64,000 nt of DNA, taken from assembly GCA_037043455.1 (NCBI GenBank), contig JAWPHD010003071.1, forward strand, positions 62,001 to 126,000, in the 5' to 3' direction. The position numbers were made by a program, and so were the translations under genes. A model generated the notes under the pieces. The model was given only the letters and a program-made list of their open reading frames with translations. It was not told the origin of the DNA and ran no database searches. Below are positions 45,323 through 58,000 of this stretch, piece after piece. The DNA is from Cyrtodaria siliqua. Its lineage: Eukaryota > Mollusca > Bivalvia > Adapedonta > Hiatellidae. Position 1 is the first letter of the stretch, and each line of letters starts with the position of its first letter.

Positions 45323-47845
45323 CATATTATTATAATTATAAAGAAGGAAATACAATTAAAGACAAACTACTGGTGCCAGCGATGTTTTTATTGGCCAGAA
45401 AAAGATCTAAACTTAACAATAAAAGGGTAATGTTTTACTCTATTCTAACACAGAGTATTAAAAAGATACCATAACAAAAACGTATAGCTCCATCATTTGT
45501 AGTATAATAATGTATGTTTTTAAGAAGTTTTCGAAATATTATTCAACAATTGATAGCGTAATAAACTATTAAAAAAACAAAAACATATACAGATAAACAT
45601 CTTTGTTAAGCATATATTACGACACATTAGGAAAAAAGAAACGCAACTTGTTTAGTAGTCTTGATCATCTTCGACGCTTGATTATAAATATACTCCTCAA
45701 AATAATTTAGACCACAAAATAGAACATTAATGATTCCTGATTCATATTCATATAAAAAGTTTAATAATACATGTACGTAATGTAAAATTGTAAAGGAATA
45801 CAACCAAACTTAAAAATTAAAAAAAGACAGTACATTATTCAATAACAGCACTTTAAAAAATGACCAAAATCAAAACACGGTCCTTAAATTATTTTGATGA
45901 GTATACAAACGTCTTGAACATTTGTGTCTTGAACATTTGTGCAGAATAAAATTTGAAACTGGAAGTTTTCCTCTTTGTTTTATTTATTAATTTATGAAAT
46001 AGTGCATTTTCTTTCTGTCGTTCTGTATGGTGTGTCTGTGTCAGCCAATCAGAAACGATTCCAGAATTTCGGTAAGCGTCGCGGATGATCTACACTACTT
46101 GTTTAGGGTCATTATATATTAGTTTTGTTTCTTAAAAGGTTTTGTTTCTTAAACTAATCTATTGTTAATTTTCTTTACATATACATATTGTTACACTTAT
46201 ATTAAGATGAAAATCAGTGTCTAATGTATTATATTTTTCATTGTAACACGTAGTGCTATTTTGGTATACTCCTAGTCAATGAAAATGCACCACAAAACAA
46301 TTTCTTTTAAAAGTTAGAATTTAAGACATTTTGGCAAAATATGATCCAAATAACGAGTCGACATTTGACATTCTTTTTTATGTTTATATCTGGATTTAGT
46401 GCATTCCACATAATCATTGTTACGAAATGCACGGGCATTTCCGGGTTTCTACAGTTACATTGCATCGCATAATACTGTCAGAAGTCAAAAAATAAAAAGG
46501 CCTGAAAAAAATCTACTGGAATTTATTAAGAGACCGATTAATGCAGCTTGAAATTTCGTGGTACAGTTCTCTTTTTATCTAGTATCCATAGCAAACAACG
46601 TTAAATGACAAGGTAAATAACTGCGTAACAGCCTATCAATAAACATGTCAGACAAGTTAGTTATCAAGATTCAATACTTAAAAAATAAAAAATATTGGTT
46701 TGGCAGTTTTCTTCCAAATGGTTTGCGAATAATCCAACTGCATAAACATATGGAGTTAATGGTGCATTTTCAGTGACCGTCAGTATATGTAACCACAGCT
46801 CTCTAGAAGCAGAGAGGTTAGTAAGTGATTTGTATAAGATACTTTTATTAAAAAATGATCTAAAAAATCCATTGCGAAAAAGAACCACAAAGAAGCAATT
46901 AATGCACTACATATGACATAACTTCTCCATTTATTATTATTATACAGACTAAGCGATTAAAGGGACACAAGGCGATCTTGAAGCCTTTATCAAGCATTAA
47001 AAGATTAAAAATAATGCCTCGATTTATTAATTCAGTAATATTTTGGCTTTAAACCTGATTGCATTTATTTTCAAGTTTCCTTAATTATTCTAAAAAAAGA
47101 AGATTGCCTTGTATTCCTTTAATAGCATATATGTTTGACATTTAAAAGTCTTTTGAATATCAGCCCCATCCCACAATCAGTCAATCAGTCAAGAAATGAA
47201 AGAGAAGATGTGTACAGAATTGTTACCCTAGATGGACAGAGAGTCAGAACAACGTTCAACAGAAATATACCTGTATATGAAACAAGTTAACAAAACATAA
47301 AATCTATTCAGGTAAATGTCTTATATCAATAAAATGCATCTTGTTCATAAAATGTAAGTATTTTGTGTCAAGTTTGTGTTTGTTTTTTGTATATATAAAA
47401 CGAGATAATAAAAAACGAAAAATAAATGTTTTAAAACCATTGTGTGTAGTGGTATATAGGTAAGCTGATTTACTGTTGGTTCATGCAAAAACATGAACAC
47501 TTGATAATCCAAATTAATGGATTTACACTTAAAAACCAGCAATAAGACACTTTTGTATAACAATAAAGTATTCACCGGGAATTTGTAACAACATTTAAAA
47601 AAAAAAAAAGCGATATGTAGAAATGTTTTCAAATCTAAATATTCCTGCCGATCTAACAACATATGCACCAACTCAAATTCACAAAATACCAGCATTTTGT
47701 GTTCAAAACTTGTCCAAGTACAAATAAAACAATATTAGTAAACATTGATTACATATATCAAAAAGGATTCATTGTTCAGCACGTTAATATATAAAATACA
47801 AAATTCAAATTGACATACATCTAAGTAACAATTGAATATGAGAAA
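45323..47845. other. Intergenic, no gene or repeat recognised
   Basis: AT-rich sequence with scattered short frames that show no domain or splice context. Confidence 0.5.
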
Positions 47846-47849
47846 AACA

Positions 47850-48310
47850 GTCTAGTTAACTAAAGCCAGGCCAGTGGAGTATTAGAAATTTTGGGGATAG
47901 GCTAGACCAGTGGAATTAACGACAGTCTAGATAACTTAAATCAGCACAGTCTGTGTAGCAATTTGAGCGAGTCTAGATAACTTAAGCCAGCAGAGTATTG
48001 GTAAGAATTTGAGTGACTGTCTAGATTACTTACGCCAGCAGAGTATTTGTAGCAATTTGAGTGACAGTCTAGGTAACTTACGACAGCAGAGTATTACTAG
48101 AAATTTGAGCGACAGTCTAGATAACTTAAACCAACAGAGTACGTACGTCTTTGTAGCAATTTGCACAAGTCTAAATAAGCCAGCCGAGTATTATTCAAAA
48201 TCTGAGCGACAGTCTAGATGACTTATGCCAGCCGAGTATTATAACAAATTTGACTGACAGTATAGATAACTTAAGCAGAGTAATAGTAGAAATTTGAGAG
48301 TCTTTATTTA
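47850..48310. repeat. ~47-bp tandem array, about 9 units
   Basis: Units carry GACAGTCTAGATAACTTAAG and CAGCAGAGTATT, then TAGCAATTTGAG. Intergenic, downstream of the VWDE-like gene. Confidence 0.85.
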
Positions 48311-49083
48311 ATTAAAGGATACCCAGTAAGCTCCAGGCTTATTTGTATAAAAATATATACATAAAAAAATGTGTATCCACAAACGTAAGGACCTATTTCC
48401 AGCCATTTGTGTTTGGAAAGGGGGATGGATACGGGGTGCAGGGTAGATAATTTGTATAGTTAATTGTAAATCACTCTTATACTTACAATATGGTGAGAAA
48501 ATAATATTATTCAACTTTGCGTCAGGTGACGAGGCCCACCATTTAAAGGTGTTTTTTTTCCTTATTTGTGTTTTGTTTTTATTTTGATCTAAAATCAATA
48601 ACAAATTTTATATCTCTCTACCCTAGATAAAATTCAATATAAAAATTATATTCAAAGGAAAAAAACACCTTAATCAGGCCTCAAGTTACACACCTGACTT
48701 AGAGACATGTAGCCTGTAAGTAGTATGCAATACTCATTAGTAGCGTTGGGGGAAATAGGTCCTAAGAGGAAAATATAGAAAATATCACAGCAAGCTTTGA
48801 TTAAAAATAAAGAAATAATACTAATAAACACAGTATAACCCAGTTCATTATCATCTGTTATACACCATGTTACTGTGTGACGAACAGTGTAGGTTCATCT
48901 GGGTTTACATTGGTCATAGAAATGGATATAATGTAAGAGTTAGTTTACTTTACAAAAAACATATACACGTTCTTTTTCACAGCTTCAAGCATGTATATTG
49001 TAAATTTAAAGCATGTGTGTGCCATTTGATATGTTAACAGTTTTTTCATCACTCTAACAAATCTGGATTTGGTAGGTATGGCA

Positions 49084-49321
49084 TTAATTTCCAACCGGTG
49101 TTTGCAGGTCCCGTTGGTTTTTTGCATGTTCTGCCCAGAACAGAGCCTGAGCCCGTTCTGTTGGTCCTGTTGGTACCACCACCTCATCCGCCTCTACTGG
49201 GTCGATTCTAAGCTTGAACCCGTCTTTACTCGGCAAATCATCGTATAAGCCTTTTGGTATTTTACCAGGCGGGAATTCTTCGACATCGACGTACATAGTA
49301 TGTGGGAGGGGGGCTACGTGT
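49084..49321 (-). CDS. VWDE-like last exon: cytoplasmic tail
   Basis: One base completing Lys, 78 codons and TAA. Acceptor CATTTTATTTTCAG. The tail is acidic and Pro-rich: MYVDVEEFPPGKIPKGLYDD then LPSKDGF, ending NQRDLQTPVGN. YDDL fits a YxxΦ sorting motif (inference). No catalytic domain. Confidence 0.82.
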
Positions 49322-49582
49322 CTGAAAATAAAATGGAGAAGTTATTAAAATAGTGAAGAAATCTACAAGTTCAATTGGACATCACCATATGGGAGTTAGA
49401 CAACTGTAACAAAGATACCATTCGCGAACATTGAATTCTAAAACGAGTCAAACCGTCTATGTTAAGATGCATTTAAACTATTCAGTTCTCATTTACTTTT
49501 TTAAAAACAACATCAACAGTATGTTTTATTTAGTTTTGCCCATTCAAAGTATTACAAGATTGAACTACTTCAATTCTGCATA

Positions 49583-49795
49583 TTTAACCCTTAACCCGCT
49601 ACATATATATAATGGACTGTTCTTTCTTTGAATTAAGGCCATTCCATTTATGACGAAGGGGTGTTTTGGGGAAAATGACTGATCAGCAGCTGGACATTGT
49701 AAACCCTGATCAGCCTGCGATTTAGCGCAGGCTGATCTGGGTTTACAATGGACGCAAAGGCTATTATAGTCGTGCTTAGCGGGTTAAGGGTAAAA
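49583..49795. mobile_element. MITE with TTAACCCGCTA TIRs and central hairpin
   Basis: Ends TTAACCCTTAACCCGCTA and TAGCGGGTTAAGGGTAA are inverted. Inside, GTAAACCCTGATCAGCCTGC and its inverse form a ~48-bp hairpin (about 49700-49747). It sits just downstream on the plus map of the last VWDE-like exon, in that intron. Confidence 0.85.
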
Positions 49796-50458
49796 CGGGC
49801 ACACGGACACACAGTAACCTTGAACTATTTATCAAGGGTTAAAACAATGAACAAATACTAATATTGCAAAATGAAGTTACTTTGAACTTTTCAAATGATT
49901 TGCATATATGCAAGCTGTATAGAAAAACTAACTACCACTTCTACCTCGGCCACATAACTGGCTACCATGAACTGAGTGAAGTTAATGCCAGTCGAGGAGG
50001 TTGTTTCCATTATAAGAACAAAGAAAAACATTTTAGAGTAAAAAGATGTGAAAGTATATATAGTTATTACATGTGTTGCTATATATAGTAACAAAATGTT
50101 TGTGTAATACAGGCTTGTCTCTGGTGGTCATATTATATAAGCTTGTGGTACGGCGGGACAAAAATCCATATGAAAGGCCAAAACACCTGTATTGAGGTTC
50201 AAAAGAACTGTATTAAAAGTAAACTGCATTACATATATTTAGCATTAGCATTAAATTACAGATTATATTTTTTTAAAAATCGACCATGAACAAGTCATAT
50301 TGTGCATCGACACGTGCATCCAACAGCAAATCGGGCCTCTTATGGCTATCTTGGGCCAATATCACAAAGAGGCACACCTACCCCAGCTAATAACCTCTTA
50401 TAATTATGAGATTAAAAATAAGATTCTTATACAGTGTGGACACTTGAGTCTTGAATAT

Positions 50459-50610
50459 TCAAAGGACCAATCGTTCACTAAATCTAGGAGCATGCAGATC
50501 ATTCCAGTCTCTAATAGTCTGAGGAAAGAAAGACCACTTTCGTGGATGGATGGAAGGATGGTGTTGTACCGCACGTCGACACATAAATAGGTCATAGTGT
50601 GGATGAAAAA
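50459..50610 (-). pseudogene. LINE reverse-transcriptase C-terminal fragment
   Basis: The minus strand reads RKWSFFPQTIRDWNDLHAP; FFPxTIRDWN is a common end motif of jockey/CR1-type non-LTR polyproteins. The frame is short and closed on both sides, so a dead fragment, in the VWDE-like last intron. Confidence 0.6.
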
Positions 50611-50794
50611 TGGGACTCCTAAACAGTAAGTTATTAAAAAATAATGTAAATAATGTCACAGCATGACAAGGGTTTTGTTTTGTTCATGTTTCTTGGAAAT
50701 CTACGGGAATGAATTCAGCTATGTGTGCTTATCAATGGCTACTAGGTTGTTTTCGATCTTATACGTCACAATTATCATTATTTGACATTCTTAC

Positions 50795-50939
50795 TTGGTT
50801 TTGATGTAGTGTTTATGAATAAAAAAGGCGGCGACACCAGCCACTCCAAGAGCCAGGAGAACGCCTACCACGATCAGTGCGATTTCATAGCCCTCCAGGC
50901 CGTTATTATCCTCACTGCTTGCGCTACTCACGCAACCCA
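50795..50939 (-). CDS. VWDE-like exon: transmembrane segment
   Basis: 145 nt, entered in phase 1, left with two bases (AA|G). Acceptor TTTCTGTATTACAG, donor CCAA|GTAAGA. After VGCVSSASSEDNNGLEGYE comes a hydrophobic stretch from IALIVVGVLLALGVAG to FFI, then basic HKHYIKTK, a stop-transfer signal giving type I topology. Confidence 0.85.
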
Positions 50940-51985
50940 CTGTAATACAGAAACAAGTGTGACGTAACATTAGGAGATATTTAATAAATTCTTGATTATT
51001 TTATAATAATTCTTACGAAATTGCTTTTATTACTTTCAATGGTTAAATTGCATATATGAATAAATAATTGAAGTTACATTGCATAATAAATAATTGCACA
51101 TCTCGGTTACATGTCAAACTGATCAGGGTCTATATTTATCTCATATCTCAAGGAGAAAACAGATTATCCTGGTATGTTAACAGTTTGGAAAACTTAAACA
51201 TTTTGTTAATAACATGTTTTTTAACAAAAAGCATTGAGTGAAATTAAAAAGCAATGAACCCGTCAAATAACGGCAAAATTACACTATAAAACTGTTTATC
51301 AAAACTCTATCCAGGTTTTCAGGTATATGTGCCGAATAAAAGTATAGGTTTATTCACAGATTCTTAAAATACCTAAGGTTGAATATGCGTAAACTGAGTA
51401 GATAACTCTTAATTCAACGCTCCAGTTTTGGGGTTTGGTCTGGCTGGTTAAATTTGTTTATACTGTGTCTATTGTGTTTTGGATTCTCCAGATATGTAAG
51501 TTATATAATTATATACCTGTACATCTGCTGTAAAATCTGCCTGTTAATGGCGGGATTGCTACTTTAATTCATAATTTTGCATTGCAGAGATGTTGAGATT
51601 TTATTTTATTTTCAGTAGATGATAAAATTTGTGTTACTCGGTTTTTATCCTTAGGTTCTATACTAAAATAAAAATCTTTGGCAAAGTAAAAGGTGATAAT
51701 TTTCAAGATTTTGATTTTAAAAGATACATATATTGAATCAATTTGCATGAATGTGCATGAAAAAGGCAGTGTTTTAAAAGAATCACATTGTAGATACCTT
51801 AATTTTAACAGTAAACTTGGTTGAACATCAAGGATAAAGACCGAGTTTATCACCTACCAGAATGTATTGTTTATGTCTTATTTCTGGTCACTGATTGGTG
51901 AGTTTTTTTTGGTGATGCTCTATCAAAATTATCAATTAGGTGTAAGTAGATTTGTGAGGTGTAAGGCAATTTAGTGGAGTAAATG

Positions 51986-52139
51986 CAGGGCACGAAAATT
52001 CCATTCGTCCATTCGTCATGACGAGTACTCATTGATGCACGATGAGTAGAAATTCAGATTAATTCTTTAACAATTTATCAATTTGACCTTTCAAATTTTA
52101 CATAGGACGAGTAACCCAGAAACAAATTTTCCTGCCCTG
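51986..52139. mobile_element. Short element with CAGGGC TIRs
   Basis: CAGGGCACGAAAATT at the left and AATTTTCCTGCCCTG at the right are inverted with one mismatch. CAGGG ends suggest hAT ancestry; no target duplication is evident. Confidence 0.55.
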
Positions 52140-52186
52140 AAACAGCTTGAATCGGTTTTAACCAATAGTTACGTCTCATTATTTAC

Positions 52187-52307
52187 CTGTTGCCGAGTCA
52201 GTAGACCATTCGAAGACGCTGGTAGCAGTTGTACACACGTTGCAGTCATTAGTGGTATCCTTGGTCCCTTCTGCATAGCATGTTGCCGATATGAAACAGT
52301 ACCCGCT
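52187..52307 (-). CDS. VWDE-like exon: Cys-rich GYCFISATCYAEG module
   Basis: 40 codons plus one base; acceptor TTTCCGCCCTGCAG, donor ACAG|GTAAAT. It encodes SGYCFISATCYAEGTKDTTN and DCNVCTTATSVFEWS: C-x6-C-x11-C-x2-C followed by W, the pattern (CxIxGxCYAxGxxNxxNxCxxCxP...W) that follows the preceding module in VWDE-like proteins. Confidence 0.8.
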
Positions 52308-52999
52308 CTGCAGGGCGGAAATGTAAACAATAGTTATTAAACATGTGTGATGGTAATTAACATTACAGCTAACACACAAATCGTAACATGTTTGGTGGCA
52401 AAGTGTAAACATTTGACTTTTTGTGGCCACTCGACAAAAAATTCAGAAATTTAATTCAAATGGTATTTTAAAGCTAAAGTATTTACAGATATTGAGGACA
52501 TTGTATTCAAATTAAAAATTGTTTCACGTTGAATCTTTATTATTACATATGAAGGTTTTTAATGTATTTTTGTAATGACCCAATGGATTCGCAACATCTC
52601 GATCACTTCTTCAAAGCATATTTCGAATGTATTGGTTGCGTCATTCAAGCAAGGCTCACCTTAAATTCCCGCCATAATTTTTTTCCTCCAAAATCACAGT
52701 TATCACGTCATTTAGACGGTTGCTCTGTCTATAGTTTACATGAAAGCAATGATCAAACCTTGATCCGTATTGTAAATAACGCAATACGCAATGCAAAACA
52801 TGCATCAATGTATGTGACTACCAGTAACGGCAATATCGTTTATATAGCAATAGTGTACTATTTTCTGTCCCTTTGCCTTCCGGCCAACAAAACGTCAAGA
52901 TTTTGAACATAACGATCCATCGAAATACTCATGAGGCATGATCCCGAAGAATCACAGGATTGGTTGAGTTTTCATGACTGGACCCAATGGTCGACATAC

Positions 53000-53278
53000 C
53001 TGAAGTATCTGGGTGTAAGTGCCATCCCCAACTGCCGTAATCGTCTGGCATGATGTGTCAAATACCAGGACAGCCACTGGAGTCCCGAAGGTGGTGCCAT
53101 CATTGCTAACTGCAACTGCATACTGCTCCCCCGCCGTTGTGGTGCTGGTGGAACGTTTCTTCCTGCGGCGCGACTCACCTACAGGACAGCATCCCCCATT
53201 GTAGCTTTTAACTATCATATTTTTTGTTATTGTCGCTCCCGAAGTTGTTGTTACTAACAAGGTACCAGTCTGTGTAAA
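53000..53278 (-). CDS. VWDE-like exon: beta-rich module with SNDGTTFG
   Basis: 93 codons, phase 0/0, acceptor AACATTTCAG, donor CTTCAG|GTATGT. It opens FTQTGTLLVTTTSGATITKN and includes GGCCPVGESRRRKKRSTST and YAVAVSNDGTTFGTPVAVLV. SNDGxxFG followed by a beta strand and Cys is typical of this module in VWDE-like proteins. RRRKKR|S fits a furin-type site, which would cut the ectodomain here if exposed (inference). Confidence 0.78.
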
Positions 53279-53479
53279 CTGAAATGTTTTTAAAGGGACA
53301 ATGTCTGTAACTTTAGCCTAAAACACAAAATAATAACGTTGACAAATATGACACACCAACCATTATTGAATATTTACTAAATAAAACAAAGATTGACGGA
53401 ATCCAATAGCGGTACAAAAAAAGAAGTACCGCTTCGTAGAGATAAACTCGTAAACTAAAATTAGCCTCGCGGGTAATAA

Positions 53480-53530
53480 TAGATGAACGTTGCAATAGTC
53501 GAGCTTGCTACCGACTGAGCTAACCGGGCC
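53480..53530 (-). repeat. tRNA-like relic
   Basis: The minus strand reads GGCCCGGTTAGCTCAGTCGG then TAGCAAGCTCGACTATTG, a clear acceptor/D-arm and anticodon-stem pattern, but no T-arm or closing acceptor strand follows. SINE head or dead tRNA. Confidence 0.45.
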
Positions 53531-53850
53531 AGATGAATTACGTAAGAGATACAACATATAAAAAGTGATGAATGTCATGTGATCAGCAGAAAATGTAAAT
53601 AATCTGGGTCCCATTTACAAATAATAAACTTCTTTTTTTCAAACTCACGAATGTATTACTGCAGGCTTATCTGGATCTATGCTAATGTTTTCATGTATAA
53701 ATTTCACTGAATAAAATCAGACAGTTATTTGGCTCTGCTCAGTATCTATTGACTTACGGACATTGTCCCTTTAATTGTTTTTTTATTTCAGTACATACTT
53801 TCTAGGCGGAACTGAGATTGCTGATATTAACGGATATCAAAAGAGTGTAA

Positions 53851-54032
53851 CTTTTATATAGAGTTTAATTAACATTGTTGAAGTGATACGGGAAATAATT
53901 CCCAAGTGAGAAAGATTCTTGCGATATAGAAACGAGTGCGTTTTCGCACGAGTTTCTATATCGCAAGAATATTTCTCACGAGTGAATTATTTTCCGTATC
54001 ACGACAAAAATGTTAATTAAACTATATAAAAT
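53851..54032. mobile_element. ~180-bp foldback element
   Basis: Arms of ~88 bp meet at GCGTTTTCGC near 53941: TTGCGATATAGAAACGAGTG against CACGAGTTTCTATATCGCAA, and outer AGTTTAATTAACATT against AATGTTAATTAAACT. Lies in the intron between the first two VWDE-like exons seen here. Confidence 0.85.
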
Positions 54033-54863
54033 ATATTCTGTGATGAATTTCTTTCCAATCGTCTTTTGACACAAGTATTCCTTCTTCTGTCACTCCTTTG
54101 GAGACAGCGCGGAGTAATATTATGACGTCAATTTGTGACATAATATCGTGACGTCTATCGTTTAGTTCATAACATTTGGCTACTGTGCTATCTTGCGCAC
54201 TTGGCGAGATAGCAGCAGTAGAGGACGGGATATGTTATAGATTTTCTCCAACTGGGAAATTTCTATAATTCTTCACAGAATATATAATATACTGCTGTAA
54301 CTGTTTTATTGCACCAGAAGTAAATTCTATAGCTATCAAGGCCCAATGGAAGCCAAGAGTGAGATGGGGCCCATGGGTCGGTTGATACTTGGTTAGGGAG
54401 TCAGTGGGGTAAAGTCCCCTGAAGCCCGAGATGGTCTTTGGTTGAATTTTATGAATTTTAGCATAGAGGAATACTCGTAATACCACATATGTGATTATAT
54501 ATTTGAACTGAATTCATTTAAATCCTACAACATACGTGAACGATATGGTTAATCTACTACATGTTATCGAGTTGGTATAAAATATACTAAATAATTACAT
54601 CATTAATAAAAACATGGCACACAAAAGGACATTTTTGTCAAATTGTTAGAATGCGTGAGAAGTAGAATTGATGTGTGTGTGTGATTTGACACAAAAAAGT
54701 GTATGTCTCAAGCCCATGAAACGTGTGCTGATAGCGTGCTGTCACCAACTCAACGTCAGGCAATTACTAAAGTAATACATGAACAGCGGTTGAATCAAAC
54801 AAAGTATGTCTTTAATTATTGAAAAACAATATCAACCAGAAACGCCTTCGTGTTCAAACATAC

Positions 54864-55054
54864 CACATTTTTCTGATATCTGCACTTGGCATAAGATGTA
54901 AGTCCATCGGCAGATATTGGAAGACATTTGTTGCCGGTGGAAAATGATTTCGAATCAACGCTTCCGTTTGCTGAAGAACTGGCTGCCTCTGGTGGTTTGG
55001 TTATGTTCAGACTGCAGTCACCAGCACCAAATCCAGAATAACAAATGCATCTAC
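54864..55054 (-). CDS. VWDE-like exon: EGF end and linker
   Basis: 191 nt: two bases completing a codon (phase 1 entry, usual for EGF exons) and 63 codons; donor AATGTG|GTATGT, phase 0. It encodes RCICYSGFGAGDCSLNITK, the C-x-C-x2-GF-x-G-x-DC end of an EGF module, then a Ser/Asn-rich linker and DGLTSYAKCRYQKNV. N-I-T and N-G-S are potential N-glycosylation sites. The acceptor CTACCATCTACCATAG lies in the first unit of the adjoining 9-kb array, whose monomer also resembles the first ~18 nt of this exon. Confidence 0.75.
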
Positions 55055-58000
55055 CTATGGTAGATGGTAGATAACACATTCATCACATAACATTACAAAT
55101 ACATGTACATATAGTAGATGATAGATAACACATTCATTACATAACATTACAAATACATTTACCAATGGAAGATGGTAGATAACATATTCATTACATAACA
55201 TTACAAATACATGTACCTATGGTAGATAACATATTCATTACATAACATTACAAATATATGTAACGATGGTATATGGTACATAACATATTCATTACATAAC
55301 ATTACAAATACATTTACCTATTGTAGATGGTAGATAACATATTCATTACATAACATTACAAATACATTTACCTATGGTAGATGGTAGATAACATATTCAT
55401 TACATAACATTACAAATACATGTACCGATGGTATATGGTAGATAACATATTCATTACATAACATTACAAATACATGTACATATGGAAGATGGTAGATACT
55501 TACATACTCATTACATAACATTACAAATATATGTACCTATGGTAGATGGTAGATAACATACTCATCACATAACATTACACATACATGTACCTATGGTAGA
55601 TGGTAGATCACATATTCATCACAAAACATTACAAATACATGTATCTATGGTATATGGTAGATAACATATTCATTACATAACATTACAAATACATGTACAT
55701 ATGGTAGATGGTAGATAACTAGATAACATATTCATTACATAACATTACAAATACATATACCTATGATAGATGGTAGATAACATATTCATTACATAACATT
55801 ACAAATACATTTACCTATGGTAGATGGTAGATAACATATTCATTACATAACATTACAAATACATTTACCTATGGTAGATGGTAGATAACATTTTCATACA
55901 TAACATTACAAATACATGTACCGATGGTATACGGTAGATGACATATTCATTACATAACATTACAAATACATGTACATATGGTAGATGGTAGGTAACTAGA
56001 TAACATATTCATTACATAACATTATAAATACATATACCTATGGTAGATGGTAGATAACATATTCATCCCATAACATTACAAATACATGTACCTATGGTAG
56101 ATGGTAGATAACATATTCATCACAAAACATTACAAATACATGTATCTATGGTATATGGTAGATAACATATTCATTACATAACATTACAAATACATGTACA
56201 TATGGTAGATGGTAGATAACTAGATAACATATTCATTACATAACATTACAAATACATATACCTATGATAGATGGTAGATAACATATTCATCACATAACAT
56301 TACAAATACATGTACCTATGGTAGATGGTAGATAACTAGATAACATATTCATTACATAACATTACAAATATATGTACCTATGGTAGATGGTAGATAACAT
56401 ATTCATCACAAAACATTACAAATAGATTTACCTATGGTAGATGGTAGATAACTAGATAACATATTCATTACATAACATTACAAATATATGTACCTATGGT
56501 AGATGGTAGATAACATATTCATCACAAAACATTACAAATACATTTACCTATGGTAGATGGTAGATAACTAGATAACATATTCATTACATAACATTACAAA
56601 TACATGTACCTATGGTATATGGTAGATAACATATTCATTACATAACATTACAAATACATGTACATATGGTAGATGGTAGATAACTAGATAACATATTCAT
56701 TACATAACATTACAAAAACATATACCTATGATAGATGGTAGGTAACATATTCATCACATAACATTACAAATACATGTACCTATGGTAGATGGTAGATAAC
56801 TTGATAACATATTCATTACATAACATTACAAATATATGTACCTATGGTAGATGGTAGATAACATATTCATCACAAAACATTACAACTACATTTACCTATG
56901 GTAGATGGCAGATAACTAGATAACATATTCATTACATAACATTACAAATACATGTACCGATGGTATATGGTAGATAACATATTCATTACATAACATTACA
57001 AATACATGTACATATGGAAGATGGTAGATATTTACATACTCATTACATAACATTACAAATATATGTACCTATGGTAGATGGTAGATAACATATTCATTAC
57101 ATAACATTACAAATACATGTACCGATGGTAGATGGTAGATAACTAGATAACATATTCATTACATAACATTACAAATATATGTACCTACGGTAGATGGTAG
57201 ATAACTAGATAACATATTCATTACAAAACATTACAAATACATGTACCTATGGTAGATGGTAGATAACATATTCATTACATAACATTACAAATACATGTAC
57301 CTATGGTAGATGGTAGATCACATATTCATCACATAACATTACAAATACATTTACCTATGGTAGATGGTAGATAACTAGATAACATATTCATTACATACCA
57401 TTACAAATACATATACCTATGGTAGATGGTAGATAACATATTCATCACATAACATTACAAATACATGTACATGTGGTAGATGGTAGATAACATATTCATT
57501 ACATAACATTACAAATACATGTACCTATGGTAGATGGTAGATAACTAGATAACATATTCATTACATAACATTACAAATATATGTACCTATGGTAGATGGT
57601 AGATAACATATTCATCACAAAACATTACAAATACATTTACCTATGGTAGATGGTAGATAACTGGATAACATATTCATTACATAACATTACAAATACATGT
57701 ACCTATGGTAGATGGTAGATAACATATTCATTACATAACATTACAAATATATGTACCAATGGTAGATGGTAGATAACATATTCATTACATAACATTACAA
57801 ATACATGTACCTATGGTAGATAACATATTCATTACATAACATTATAAAAACATGTACTGATGGTATATGGTACATAACATATTCATTACATAACATTACA
57901 AATACATTTACCTATTGTAGATGGTAGATAACATATTCATTACATAACATTACAAATACATTTACCTATGGTAGATGGTAGATAACATATTCATTACATA

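Larger units (their letters stand above)
49084..55054 (-). other. VWDE-like type I membrane protein gene, 3' part (5 exons)
   Basis: Gene-level entry. Five exons on the minus strand (55054-54864, 53278-53000, 52307-52187, 50939-50795, 49321-49084) join in consistent phase into 323 codons plus stop, missing the N-terminus. Order: end of an EGF module, a beta-rich module with SNDGTTFG, a Cys-rich GYCFISATCYAEG module, short linker, one membrane span, and a tail of about 85 residues. This order resembles bivalve proteins annotated as von Willebrand factor D and EGF domain-containing (VWDE-like); the name is a family-level call. Predicted at the cell surface with the Cys-rich part outside. Upstream exons must lie beyond 64000, across the tandem array. 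Confidence 0.75.

Noticed and set aside
46664..46888. 74-codon minus-strand frame (ASRELWLHILTVTENAP)
   Set aside because: No flanking exon-like sequence, signal or recognisable family; left out for lack of support.
47345..47695. 116-codon minus-strand frame
   Set aside because: Phe/Leu-rich product typical of AT-rich non-coding sequence; no homologous motif.
52562..52906. 114-codon plus-strand frame
   Set aside because: No domain, no splice context, in an intron of the minus-strand gene; composition looks random.
53480..53560. Functional tRNA gene on the minus strand
   Set aside because: Good D-arm and anticodon-arm similarity but no T-arm, B box or closing acceptor stem.
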